Assembly: GCF_001308265.1 (NCBI RefSeq)
Contig: NZ_CP012023.1
Span: 1,006,932 to 1,070,931 of the forward strand
Direction: 5' to 3'
From: Celeribacter marinus
GTDB taxonomy: Bacteria > Pseudomonadota > Alphaproteobacteria > Rhodobacterales > Rhodobacteraceae
DNA length: 64,000 bases
Every line of letters begins with the position of its first letter. Positions within the stretch are counted from its first letter, which is position 1. Below, piece by piece: positions 45,041 through 53,177 of the stretch. Under the pieces are notes generated by a model. That model did no database searches. It was not told where the DNA came from and worked only from the letters and a program-made list of their open reading frames with translations. Both the position numbers and the translations under genes were made by a program.

Positions 45041-45293
45041 TGGTTTATAGGCGAGGATGCGCAACAGAATTTCGGGCGGCTCCCGCCCTCCCCAAAATCA
45101 CCGGCACTACAGAAAAACGTCCAACCTGTCCAACCCGCAGCGCTTGAAACTGGGCGGGTGCGAAAAGCGCCTTCTCGTGGGGAGAGTCGGGCGCTAACGA
45201 TGCGGAGCATCGGCCAAAGTTATCCACAGAAGATACAAATTGACACGAACCCGACACGCGTGTTCTCTTTGTGTTCTCAAGCAAAGGAATCAC
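44989..45293. other. Non-coding gap with small hairpins
   Basis: No gene is visible in these 305 bases. The gap holds the last two of the three hairpins above, a fourth small one (CGATGC-gga-GCATCG, 45198-45212), a single TTATCCACA and a TTGACA at 45240 that could be a -35 element for the next gene. There is no tRNA-like fold that I can support. Confidence 0.5.
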
Positions 45294-45923
45294 ATGTACA
45301 CTAGCGTCCCTGACATAGAACCCGAACATGTAGATCATTACCAACGTAACCCTACCGATTGTACCAAGGGTTTTCGTAGATTCAGAGATATCAAGCTCGA
45401 CGATCTCACACACAAGGTTTTTGAGCATTTTTGTGGGTTAGGACACGAACAGTTCTTTCTTGATGAGGTTCTTTCAGTAGGAGATAATATCCTCCAGAGT
45501 CCATTGGAACGCGCCATTTTTGCACTCCTTCGGATAAGTGACTTTCAATTGGACATTAAACCACATCAAATATTTGTGGTTTTGCCGGGAGAGAATCTTC
45601 CCTCTCAAGCGACAGAAAATGATTTCATAGCTATTTACCCGCAATGCGGGATTGCGGGCTATCATCTCGATTTTGGGATATTCGTCCAAATTGGTGACAT
45701 GAAGCTCAAGATAGATCTAGAATGCGATGGTGTAGACTTTCATGATCGATCCGAATCACAAACCTCGAAAGATTTTCGACGCAACATCGCTTTGTCTGGC
45801 AAAGGATTTAAGATTTACAGGATGTTGGGGTGCGACATTAACCGCAACCCGCTGCATGAAGTCGATAAGCTCACAACTTACATTAGCGAAGTCATATTCT
45901 TAGAATCCGAACTACGTCACTAA
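45294..45923 (+). CDS. Putative PD-(D/E)XK nuclease-like protein (DUF559/Vsr pattern), AT-rich
   Basis: A 209-residue protein from ATG 45294, with AAGGAA 5 bases upstream. The C-terminal half matches the DUF559/Vsr-type layout: SPLERAIFALL (E72), HLDFGI (D126), DLECDGVDFH (E143, D145, H150), then KDFRRNIAL and GFKIYRML (D160, R162-163, R176). The spacing fits a D...ExDG...H...D..R...R nuclease core. The N-terminal 70 residues are unrecognised. Three sampled 60-base lines have about 37-45 percent GC, against about 55 in lepA next door, which suggests transfer. No methylase is adjacent. The nuclease role is inferred. Confidence 0.55.
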   Translation: MYTSVPDIEPEHVDHYQRNPTDCTKGFRRFRDIKLDDLTHKVFEHFCGLGHEQFFLDEVLSVGDNILQSPLERAIFALLRISDFQLDIKPHQIFVVLPGENLPSQATENDFIAIYPQCGIAGYHLDFGIFVQIGDMKLKIDLECDGVDFHDRSESQTSKDFRRNIALSGKGFKIYRMLGCDINRNPLHEVDKLTTYISEVIFLESELRH

Positions 45924-45946
45924 GAAAAATTGCGCAAAGAAAAGTA

Positions 45947-45985
45947 AAAGGACGGCAGCCCAATCTGGCGGCCTTTTTCCATTCA
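45947..45985 (+). terminator. Probable terminator of the nuclease-like gene
   Basis: AAAAGG pairs with CCTTTT through an imperfect inner stem (CG/CG and CAG/CTG with two mismatches), followed by a T run. It lies 24 bases after the stop codon. Confidence 0.6.
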
Positions 45986-46082
45986 CGTGACGCAACCGTT
46001 CGCCCCACCCCGCAGCTGTGTCCCCGTGCTCTTTTCCTGCGGAAAAGACACTGTCACCCACTCGCTTTAAAAATGATCGATC

Positions 46083-47882
46083 TCAATCGTCCATCTTCAA
46101 CGCGCTAATAAACGCTTCTTGCGGGATTTCTACGCGGCCGAACTGGCGCATTTTCTTTTTACCGGCTTTCTGCTTTTCGAGCAGCTTTTTCTTACGTGTC
46201 GCGTCGCCGCCGTAGCATTTGGCGGTCACGTCTTTGCGTAGCGCGGAGAGGGTCTCGCGGGCGATAACTTTGCCGCCAATCGCCGCTTGGATCGGGATTT
46301 TGAACATGTGGCGCGGGATCAGATCCTTGAGCTTTTCGCACATGGCGCGGCCACGGGTTTCGGCGCGATCACGGTGCACCATGGTCGAGAGCGCATCGAC
46401 GGGTTCGTCGTTCACGAGGATGGACATCTTGACGAGATTGTCCTCGCGGTAGTCCATGAACTGGTAATCGAACGAGGCGTAGCCCTTGGTGATGGATTTG
46501 AGGCGGTCGTAGAAGTCGAACACAACTTCGTTGAGCGGCAGGTCGTAGACGACCATCGCGCGCGCGCCTGCATAGGTGAGGTCCATCTGGATGCCACGGC
46601 GGTCTTGGCACAGTTTGAGCACATCCCCGAGGTAGTCGTCGGGAACCATGATGGTGGCCTTGATCCGCGGCTCTTCGATGTGGTCAACAAAGGTCAGATC
46701 GGGCATGTCGGCGGGGTTGTGCAGCTCCTTCATCGTGCCATCGCGCATAAAGATGCGGTAAATCACGGAGGGCGCGGTGGTGATGAGATTGATATCGTAT
46801 TCGCGCTCAAGGCGGTCACGGATCACCTCAAGGTGCAACAGGCCGAGGAAGCCACAGCGAAAGCCGAAGCCGAGAGCGGCGGATGTTTCCATCTCCGAGC
46901 TGAACGAGGCGTCATTGAGTTGCAGCTTTTCGATCGCGTTGCGCAGGTCGTCGAAATCGTTGGCGTCCACGGGGAAGAGGCCACAAAACACCACGGGCAC
47001 GGAGGGCGCGAACCCCGGTAGCGCCTTGGCGCAGGGCTTTTTGTCGTGGGTGATCGTATCGCCGACTTTGGTATCACGCACCTGTTTGATCGACGCGGTG
47101 AGGATACCGATTTCGCCCGGGCCAAGCTCGGGGAAGTCGACCATTTTTGGCTTGAGGACCGCGAGTTTGTCGATTTTGTAGGTCGCGTTGGTCTGCATCA
47201 TCTTGACCACATCGCCCTTTTTGACGGTGCCGTCGATCACGCGGATCATGACGACAACGCCGAGGTAGGCATCGTACCAGCTGTCAACAAGCATGGCTTT
47301 CAGGGGCGCGTCACGGTCGCCTTTGGGGGCGGGAAGACGGGTAACGATGGCCTCCAACACGGCGGGAATGCCCAAGCCGGTTTTGGCGGAAATTTCGACG
47401 GCGTCAGACGCGTCGATGCCGATCACGTCCTCGATGTTGGTGCGCACGGCCTCGACATCGGCGGCGGGCAAATCGACCTTGTTGAGGACGGGCACGATTT
47501 CGTGGTCGGCGTCGAGCGCGTGATAGACGTTGGCGAGGGTTTGCGCCTCGACCCCTTGGGAGGCGTCCACGACCAGTAGCGAGCCCTCAACGGCCTGCAT
47601 CGAGCGGCTGACTTCATAGGCGAAATCGACGTGACCGGGGGTGTCGATGAGATTGAGGATGTACAGCTCACCATCATTGGCCTTGTATTCGATGCGCACC
47701 GAGTTGGCCTTGATCGTGATGCCGCGCTCACGTTCGATGTCCATGCTATCGAGCATTTGCGCCTTCATATCGCGATCCGCCACGGTATTTGTGGACTGGA
47801 TCAACCGGTCGGCAAGGGTCGATTTCCCATGGTCGATGTGAGCGACGATGGAGAAGTTACGGATGTTTTTCAGCTCGGTCAT
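46083..47882 (-). CDS. lepA: Elongation factor 4 (LepA)
   Basis: Ribosome-bound GTPase that acts on stalled or mis-set elongation/initiation complexes. It has 599 residues of the standard length. G-domain motifs are [14 protein letters not shown] (P-loop), DTPGHVDF (G3) and [10 protein letters not shown] (G4). The LepA-specific C-terminal domain carries [16 protein letters not shown] and the end [18 protein letters not shown]. The several long plus-strand frames here are antisense shadows. Confidence 0.97.
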   Translation of the reverse strand: MTELKNIRNFSIVAHIDHGKSTLADRLIQSTNTVADRDMKAQMLDSMDIERERGITIKANSVRIEYKANDGELYILNLIDTPGHVDFAYEVSRSMQAVEGSLLVVDASQGVEAQTLANVYHALDADHEIVPVLNKVDLPAADVEAVRTNIEDVIGIDASDAVEISAKTGLGIPAVLEAIVTRLPAPKGDRDAPLKAMLVDSWYDAYLGVVVMIRVIDGTVKKGDVVKMMQTNATYKIDKLAVLKPKMVDFPELGPGEIGILTASIKQVRDTKVGDTITHDKKPCAKALPGFAPSVPVVFCGLFPVDANDFDDLRNAIEKLQLNDASFSSEMETSAALGFGFRCGFLGLLHLEVIRDRLEREYDINLITTAPSVIYRIFMRDGTMKELHNPADMPDLTFVDHIEEPRIKATIMVPDDYLGDVLKLCQDRRGIQMDLTYAGARAMVVYDLPLNEVVFDFYDRLKSITKGYASFDYQFMDYREDNLVKMSILVNDEPVDALSTMVHRDRAETRGRAMCEKLKDLIPRHMFKIPIQAAIGGKVIARETLSALRKDVTAKCYGGDATRKKKLLEKQKAGKKKMRQFGRVEIPQEAFISALKMDD

Positions 47883-48044
47883 GGAAGGCCCTAAAACAAG
47901 ACACGCGCGCGCGCAGGATTAGCCTGTGTCTATGAGGGGAATAGGGTGTTTTGTAAAGGTGGTGTTGAGATGTGTGGTGCCCCAAATTCACTCATATATA
48001 AATGAGGGGGCCGCCTCGATGCGTCATGGCAGCCGCGCCAAGTC

Positions 48045-48070
48045 AAAAAGGGCGCCACATGGCGCCCTTT
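48045..48070 (-). terminator. Terminator of the outer-membrane protein gene
   Basis: AAAGGGCGCC and GGCGCCCTTT form a perfect stem with an ACAT loop. On the minus strand it is followed by a T-tract (AAAAA at 48045-48049). It lies 25 bases beyond the gene end. Confidence 0.88.
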
Positions 48071-48094
48071 CCCTAATAGCGTTTCGTGAACAGT

Positions 48095-48976
48095 TTAGAA
48101 GTTCACGCCTTCCAATGGTTTTGGCAAAAGATCTGAGACATTTGACAACACCTTCTGTGTTGCAAGCTTGGATTTGCCGGTCTCGAAATTGATCGTCAAA
48201 GAGAGAATATCGGCGGTCTCGCCCTCAATCTTGATTTGTCCATAAGACGCGTCAATCCACGAATTTTGCGCCACGGCATAGCCAAGGCCAACACCCCAAT
48301 AATTCGCATCAATTCCGTCCAGCGACACACGCGCCACATCGCCCAACACGCGCATGTAAGGCATGAAGTTATACGAACCGGAGACACTAAAGACATCAAG
48401 ATCACTCGCGATGACGGCATAACCCGCATCCGCTGAATATTTGTTGGTGTCACGCGACACGCCGACAAGAACCGCGTTCTCGCCGAGCAATTCGGCACCT
48501 GCGAGATACACATCGCTCTGGGCATCCAACGCGTAATTTGCAAACGCGCTATATGCGCCTTCGTTTGCGTCAGGTGAGTACATATAGCCAAGACCAAACG
48601 AAAAGCCGCCAGACGTGAATTCGCCGCCAACAGACCATGTTTCGGTATCAAGTGATGTACCGTCGAATGTTCCGTCCACCTGACGATATCCACCAAGGAC
48701 ATAAGCGCCTGGCATAACTTCGTATGCCACAGACACTGAAATATTCATGAGGTCGAGGTCCAAATCCTCGGGGGATGCAACACCCGCGGATACACCCAAA
48801 ACCCAATTGTTTTGCGCATATTCAAGAGCGCCACCATAGGAATAAAGACCCGCATCTTCACCTGCGATGCTAAGGTTAGAATAGCCAAAGCCAACGTTTG
48901 AATATGTGACTTCACCAGCAAAAGCGCCCGACGCGCACGCGATCGAAAGACTTGTTACAGCAAAAAGTGTTTTCAT
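48095..48976 (-). CDS. Outer-membrane beta-barrel (porin-like) protein
   Basis: A 293-residue protein with a signal peptide (MKTLFAVTSLSIACASGAFA, then GEV). The mature part is a run of alternating hydrophobic/polar strands with Gly, Tyr and aromatic residues at strand ends (SVGGEFTSGGFSFGLGYMYS, YWGVGLGYAVAQNSW), as in alphaproteobacterial porin-like proteins. It is acidic and contains few basic residues in its barrel. The ATG at 48976 is the homologous start; 55 upstream codons are non-homologous. Substrate selectivity is unknown. Confidence 0.75.
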   Translation of the reverse strand: MKTLFAVTSLSIACASGAFAGEVTYSNVGFGYSNLSIAGEDAGLYSYGGALEYAQNNWVLGVSAGVASPEDLDLDLMNISVSVAYEVMPGAYVLGGYRQVDGTFDGTSLDTETWSVGGEFTSGGFSFGLGYMYSPDANEGAYSAFANYALDAQSDVYLAGAELLGENAVLVGVSRDTNKYSADAGYAVIASDLDVFSVSGSYNFMPYMRVLGDVARVSLDGIDANYWGVGLGYAVAQNSWIDASYGQIKIEGETADILSLTINFETGKSKLATQKVLSNVSDLLPKPLEGVNF

Positions 48977-49052
48977 GATTATCAACTCATTAATTTGTTT
49001 CACTAAGTACACTGGTAGGCGCAAGGCAATTGGGAATAAAAAAACTTTAGGG

Positions 49053-49062
49053 TTCCTAGGAA
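49053..49062. promoter_or_regulatory. Palindrome upstream of the porin-like gene
   Basis: TTCCTAGGAA is a perfect 10-base palindrome about 77 bases upstream of the porin-like start, with a second CCTAG at 49068. It could be an operator. Confidence 0.3.
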
Positions 49063-49200
49063 ACACTCCTAGAGTTGTTGCAAAAACGTACCGCCCCACC
49101 CAACAAACCCGTGAATTGCTCCCGCTTTGGTTTTCGCGCATACTGGGTGCAAATCACGCCAGAGAGCGGACCCGTAGTGTTGGGCAAAGGGCAGTTAGTA

Positions 49201-49551
49201 ATGAACACACCGACGAAAACCATTCTTCTTATTTGCACTGTGGCGCTTGTGGCGTCTTGTGGATCGCGCGGGGCAAACCGCTCTTCGTCTGTTGCGCGGG
49301 CGTTTGCCACGGGGCCGATTTATTCGGCGTGTATGGCGGCGGACCGCAAGGCCGCGACATCGTCCACCTGTGGCTGTGTGCAAGCCGTAGCCAACCAAAA
49401 ACTGTCGGGCAGCGATCAATCCAAGGCCGTGGCCTTTTTCAAAGATCCGCACAAATCACAAGAGACGCGGCAATCCGACAATCCGTTTAATGAGGCATTT
49501 TGGAAGCGGTACAAGGCGTTCGGATCCTCGGCGCAAGCCACCTGTGGCTAG
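49201..49551 (+). CDS. Small lipoprotein of unknown function
   Basis: A 116-residue protein. The N-terminus MNTPTKTILLICTVALVASC ends in a lipobox (VASC, C20), so it is a probable membrane-anchored lipoprotein. Three further cysteines (YSACMAAD, STCGCVQ, ATCG) could form disulfides in the periplasm. The motif YSACMAADRKAAT with CGCVQAVANQ is common in small Rhodobacteraceae lipoproteins. The ATG at 49201 is chosen because the earlier frame is non-homologous. Function is unknown. Confidence 0.65.
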   Translation: MNTPTKTILLICTVALVASCGSRGANRSSSVARAFATGPIYSACMAADRKAATSSTCGCVQAVANQKLSGSDQSKAVAFFKDPHKSQETRQSDNPFNEAFWKRYKAFGSSAQATCG

Positions 49552-49614
49552 GCGTCCCCATCGGGACAACACCGCCCGCGCGGACCGCTGACATCGTGTC
49601 GCTTATGGGCATGA

Positions 49615-50166
49615 TCAGCGAAACGCGGGGCCGTGCACCCATGTGGATAGGGAAAACCGCTCGCCCTGCGTGACGGGGGTCACACGGTGCAAAGTGAAGG
49701 ACGGGAACAGCACGCCCGATCCGCGCGTGCGGTTGGCGGCATGCACACCGGCGTCAGGTTGCAATTCGAGCGCGCCCCCCTCGTAGTCGGCAGGGTCGGA
49801 CAATTGGATGACCATGGTCAATTTGCGGCGCGCGGCGAACACCCCGTCTCCAATGTCGGAATGCCATGTAAAATGGCCTTGGCGTTCGGCACCATAGCGC
49901 GCGATCTGCGGGCTTTCGCCAAACTCGGTGAGCGCGAAATCGAAATGGGTGCGATTGGCCTCGGCCACAAGATCCATGATCCGCACCATGATCCAATCAG
50001 TGCCCTCACGATCATCGAGCCACGCAAGGTCGGCACGGCGTAGATTGTGATTGGCACCGCCACGCACAAGCCCCGCATCGGCAAGCGCGCTGTCGCCTGC
50101 CAACCCGACAATCACATCACATTCGGCAGGCGAAAACGCCGCATCAAACGCATAGACACTTAGCAT
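49615..50166 (-). CDS. 2OG-Fe(II) oxygenase (PKHD/prolyl-4-hydroxylase type)
   Basis: A 183-residue dioxygenase that uses 2-oxoglutarate, iron and O2 to hydroxylate an unknown target. The iron site H-x-D...H is WHSDIGD (H102, D104) and FTLHRVTPV (H160), and the 2OG-binding arginine is R170 in GERFSLSTW. The domain begins near the N-terminus without a signal, so it is cytoplasmic. It is a single gene between two unrelated ones. Confidence 0.85.
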   Translation of the reverse strand: MLSVYAFDAAFSPAECDVIVGLAGDSALADAGLVRGGANHNLRRADLAWLDDREGTDWIMVRIMDLVAEANRTHFDFALTEFGESPQIARYGAERQGHFTWHSDIGDGVFAARRKLTMVIQLSDPADYEGGALELQPDAGVHAANRTRGSGVLFPSFTLHRVTPVTQGERFSLSTWVHGPAFR

Positions 50167-50358
50167 GATCCATCTCCAACGCGTCTAGGCGCGCCGTTCT
50201 ATTCAATTGTCAAAAGAGAAGAGAATCGGGCAGAAATTTCCAGATATCTCGCATGCGGTTTATCCGATCCGCGGGATCGATCAATGAAAAATGAAACACC
50301 CGCCACGTGGGGTGCACGGGCGGGTGTTCGGTCTGTCGATAAGGTCGGAGAGCGCGAC

Positions 50359-50850
50359 CTATTTGTCGGCCATGTTGCCGTGGTCCATTTTCCCGTGCTG
50401 CATCATCGGCGCGTCTTTGCGCTCCAGATCGACGGGGATGTCGACGGTGATGTCACCCGCTTTTTCAAAGGTCAGCGTCACCGTGAGGACATCGCCCTGC
50501 GCAAAGCCCTCATTGATCCCCATGAACATGACGTGATCACCGCCACGCGCGAGGGCGTGCTCGCCGCCTGCGGGGATGGTGAAGCCTTCGGGGACGTGCA
50601 TCATTTTCATGACGCCATCGCCCATGTCTTTGTGGGTATGCAACTCAACGAGTTTGGACACATCGGAGGTCGCATTGATCAGTTGATCGTCCTCGGCGCC
50701 TGAATTGTGAATAACGAAGAAGGCCGCGCCGGCCTTAGCCGACATGCCGGAGGACCGTGCATAGGCATCGTCGATGGTGATGTCTGCGAACGCGGGCATG
50801 GCGAACGCAAGAACGGAGAAGCCAGCCAGAAGAGTGGATTTAAGTGTCAT
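50359..50850 (-). CDS. Periplasmic copper chaperone PCu(A)C
   Basis: A 163-residue secreted protein. The signal peptide MTLKSTLLAGFSVLAFA is cut near AFA-DI. The PCuAC signature H-x10-M-x21-H-x-M is exact: H73, M84, H106, M108. The tail MMQHGKMDHGNM is an extra Met/His-rich copper-binding region. The family delivers copper(I) to the CuA site of cytochrome c oxidase. The ATG at 50850 has AGGAT upstream. It is preceded on the same strand by a DUF2946-like gene. Confidence 0.9.
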   Translation of the reverse strand: MTLKSTLLAGFSVLAFAMPAFADITIDDAYARSSGMSAKAGAAFFVIHNSGAEDDQLINATSDVSKLVELHTHKDMGDGVMKMMHVPEGFTIPAGGEHALARGGDHVMFMGINEGFAQGDVLTVTLTFEKAGDITVDIPVDLERKDAPMMQHGKMDHGNMADK

Positions 50851-50942
50851 GTGAGTGATCCTATTTGATCGCCGCACCTGCCCCGTTTTGAGGCGGCTCA
50901 CGGCATGTCTGATATCTGTGTAAATGTGTCGTGGTCGTCGGA

Positions 50943-51290
50943 TCAGACGAGGGGTGGCCCGCGTGCAGAGGGGGTCAGGGTCTGCGCGGTCCGACGCGTA
51001 GAGACCCATGGCGCACTGTCGAGCGCAGTCACCCGCGCGATGAAAGGGCCAAGGACGAAGGCACTTCCAACATCCGCGATGACGCCCATCGCGCATTCGG
51101 GGCAGATATGCGAGGGGCCAAGGGGCGCACCGTCCTCGCCGATCAAGACCGTGATCGGCCCTGTGCCGGTACACAGTACCATCGCGCCGGTCGCATCGCG
51201 CATGGTCCCGCGCGTCACGGCCAAGGTCTGGCTCGTGGCGAACAACAAGACCGCAAAGACAACGGCTATGAGAGGGCGCAAAGATCGCAT
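50943..51290 (-). CDS. DUF2946-like secreted protein next to the copper chaperone
   Basis: A 115-residue protein with one N-terminal hydrophobic segment (MRSLRPLIAVVFAVLLFA). The middle has VLCTGTG and HICPECAMG (cysteine pairs), and the end has PSARGPP, the pattern of DUF2946 proteins. These often sit beside copper genes, which fits the PCuAC gene 92 bases downstream. A copper or haem-related role is inferred from context. The frame extends 19 codons upstream without homology. Confidence 0.65.
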   Translation of the reverse strand: MRSLRPLIAVVFAVLLFATSQTLAVTRGTMRDATGAMVLCTGTGPITVLIGEDGAPLGPSHICPECAMGVIADVGSAFVLGPFIARVTALDSAPWVSTRRTAQTLTPSARGPPLV

Positions 51291-51402
51291 GGCGGTCACA
51301 TTACGCCCGCCCCCACCCAAAGGAAAGAGCCAAGGGATGCGGCGCAATGTTGCAGGTGGCGCGCCTCATGCGGCCAGTCTGCGGCCAGTCTGAGCACAAG
51401 GG

Positions 51403-51431
51403 AAAACCCCGCGCGGAAATCCACACGGGGT
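51403..51431 (-). terminator. Terminator of rpmB
   Basis: ACCCCGTGTGGA and TCCGCGCGGGGT (minus strand) pair over 12 bases with two G-U wobbles and a 2-base centre, followed by TTTT. It lies 31 bases beyond the rpmB stop. Confidence 0.8.
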
Positions 51432-51461
51432 CTCGTGATAGTCTAGATCGAAAAAGACGGC

Positions 51462-51749
51462 TTAAGCAGCGACTGTTGCTTTAGCGATGTCTTTTTTGAT
51501 TTTCAGCGCAGCATCGGAAAGCTCAACGTCTTTGGCTTTCGCAAGGAACGCGTCGAGGCCACCACGGTGGTCTACGGTGCGCAATGCAGCAGCAGAGATT
51601 TTCAGTTTAAACGTGCGGCCGAGTGCTTCGGACATCAACGATACATCGTTGAGGTTCGGCAAAAAACGGCGGCGGGTACGGTTTTTAGCGTGGCTGACAT
51701 TGTTGCCAGTCATTGGGCCTTTACCAGTCAATTCGCAACGGCGTGCCAT
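51462..51749 (-). CDS. rpmB: 50S ribosomal protein L28
   Basis: Large-subunit protein, 95 residues. The L28 signature is [25 protein letters not shown] in outline at the N-terminus, with RRRFLPNL and [19 protein letters not shown] following, the alphaproteobacterial form. It is monocistronic with its own terminator. The 295 bases between it and the next gene hold no visible gene. Confidence 0.97.
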   Translation of the reverse strand: MARRCELTGKGPMTGNNVSHAKNRTRRRFLPNLNDVSLMSEALGRTFKLKISAAALRTVDHRGGLDAFLAKAKDVELSDAALKIKKDIAKATVAA

Positions 51750-52044
51750 GTGGTCATCCTCGTCTTACAGTCGGGGGGCAGCAAGGCGCGGCCCGCGGGT
51801 TCTCAAAAGTCCTGTATGGATCGGCGCTCTCTATGAGCGGCAAACGGGGGGAAATCAAGCGCAAAGACGCTCAACATAGCCCGAAAAGACCGATTTTAAC
51901 AGAAATAGACACGGCAAGGGTGCAGCGCCCGAAATTCAGTTCGCGGTGGATAGGCGATCATAGGAGAATCGTCAAGGCCTCGCGGCATGGCTTGGGGTGG
52001 ATTCGCATGCATAACTGCGCCCAACCTCGCGCCGCCCCTGCCCC

Positions 52045-53022
52045 TCACCCCTCACGCAATGCCGTCAATACATCATGTGCCGCATGGCTTGGTGTGATGT
52101 CGCCCGAGGCGACCTGTCCCGCAAGCTGTGCGATCATGGATTTGAGCGGTTCGCGGTCAAGCTGTCCCAAAAGGCCAAACCGGATTTCTTGGGCAAACCA
52201 GTATTCGGCTTGGCGTGCGCGGCGCGCATCGAAATGGCCATGCGCGCGCCGCCAGTCGATCAAGGTTTGCATATCCGTCCATGCCTCAGTCAATCCATTG
52301 TCTTGCAAGGCCGAGACAGTCATCGCCTTTGGGTAGCCCTCTGGATCATACGACCGCTTGCGGATCAGGCGCAGCGCACCGGCGTAATCGGCACAGGTGC
52401 GGTTGGCTGCCGCTTTGAGATCGCCGTCCGCCTTGTTGACCAAAATCATATCCGCGATTTCCATGATGCCGCGCTTGACGCCTTGCAACTCGTCGCCGCC
52501 CGCGGGGGCAAGCAGCAAAAGGAACAGATCGGACATTTGCGACACTACGGTTTCGGATTGGCCCACGCCAACCGTCTCGATCAAGATAATGTCGTATCCC
52601 GCCGCCTCGCACAGGCTCACGGCCTCGCGGGTGCGCCGCGCCACGCCGCCCAGCTCCAATTGCGAGGGAGAGGGGCGAATAAACGCGTGGGGTTCGCGGC
52701 TCAAAAGCTCCATGCGGGTTTTATCACCCAAGATCGACCCACCAGAGCGTGACGATGATGGATCGACGGCAAGCACGGCCACCTTGAGCCCCTCGCGGAT
52801 CAGCATCATGCCAAAGGTCTCGATAAAGGTGGATTTGCCCACCCCAGGTGTACCCGAAAGACCCACGCGCAGGGCCACGCGGTTTGACGCCTTAAGCGCG
52901 TCCATCAGTATGATTGCCTGTTCGCGGTGATCGGCGCGCGCACTTTCCACAAGTGTGATAGCGCGTGCGAGGGCGCGGCGATTGCCATCTATGACCTGTT
53001 GGGCCAGTTCTTTGGGGTCCAT
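52045..53022 (-). CDS. meaB: Methylmalonyl-CoA mutase-associated GTPase MeaB
   Basis: G3E-family GTPase chaperone that protects and reloads adenosylcobalamin in methylmalonyl-CoA mutase. It has 325 residues. The P-loop is GTPGVGKST (57-65), VDPSSSRSGGSILGDKTRM is the family hallmark, LIETVGVGQSE is G3 and LVNKADGD is the NKxD motif. The ATG at 53022 has AGGAAGAGG upstream. The mutase genes are not adjacent. A related GTPase (IcmF-type or ArgK-like) role cannot be excluded. Confidence 0.9.
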   Translation of the reverse strand: MDPKELAQQVIDGNRRALARAITLVESARADHREQAIILMDALKASNRVALRVGLSGTPGVGKSTFIETFGMMLIREGLKVAVLAVDPSSSRSGGSILGDKTRMELLSREPHAFIRPSPSQLELGGVARRTREAVSLCEAAGYDIILIETVGVGQSETVVSQMSDLFLLLLAPAGGDELQGVKRGIMEIADMILVNKADGDLKAAANRTCADYAGALRLIRKRSYDPEGYPKAMTVSALQDNGLTEAWTDMQTLIDWRRAHGHFDARRARQAEYWFAQEIRFGLLGQLDREPLKSMIAQLAGQVASGDITPSHAAHDVLTALREG

Positions 53023-53177
53023 CGCGGCCTCTTCCTGTCTCGTATCTCTCTCGAACACTGGGGTAGTGCAGGAATGCCCGATGGCACCGCGTGTGTCCAG
53101 TGTGGCATTTTGAGCATTTCGCACACACGTCCATCGCGACACTTTTTCTTTGGGCCGCAATGGGGGATAAGGGCGCA

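Noticed and set aside
45220..45228. TTATCCACA, a perfect DnaA box
   Set aside because: A single 9-base match is expected by chance in 64 kb, and there are no further boxes or AT-rich unwinding region, so no origin is claimed.
46287..47579. Long plus-strand frames opposite lepA
   Set aside because: Shadows of the lepA codon bias; no start signal or recognisable domain.
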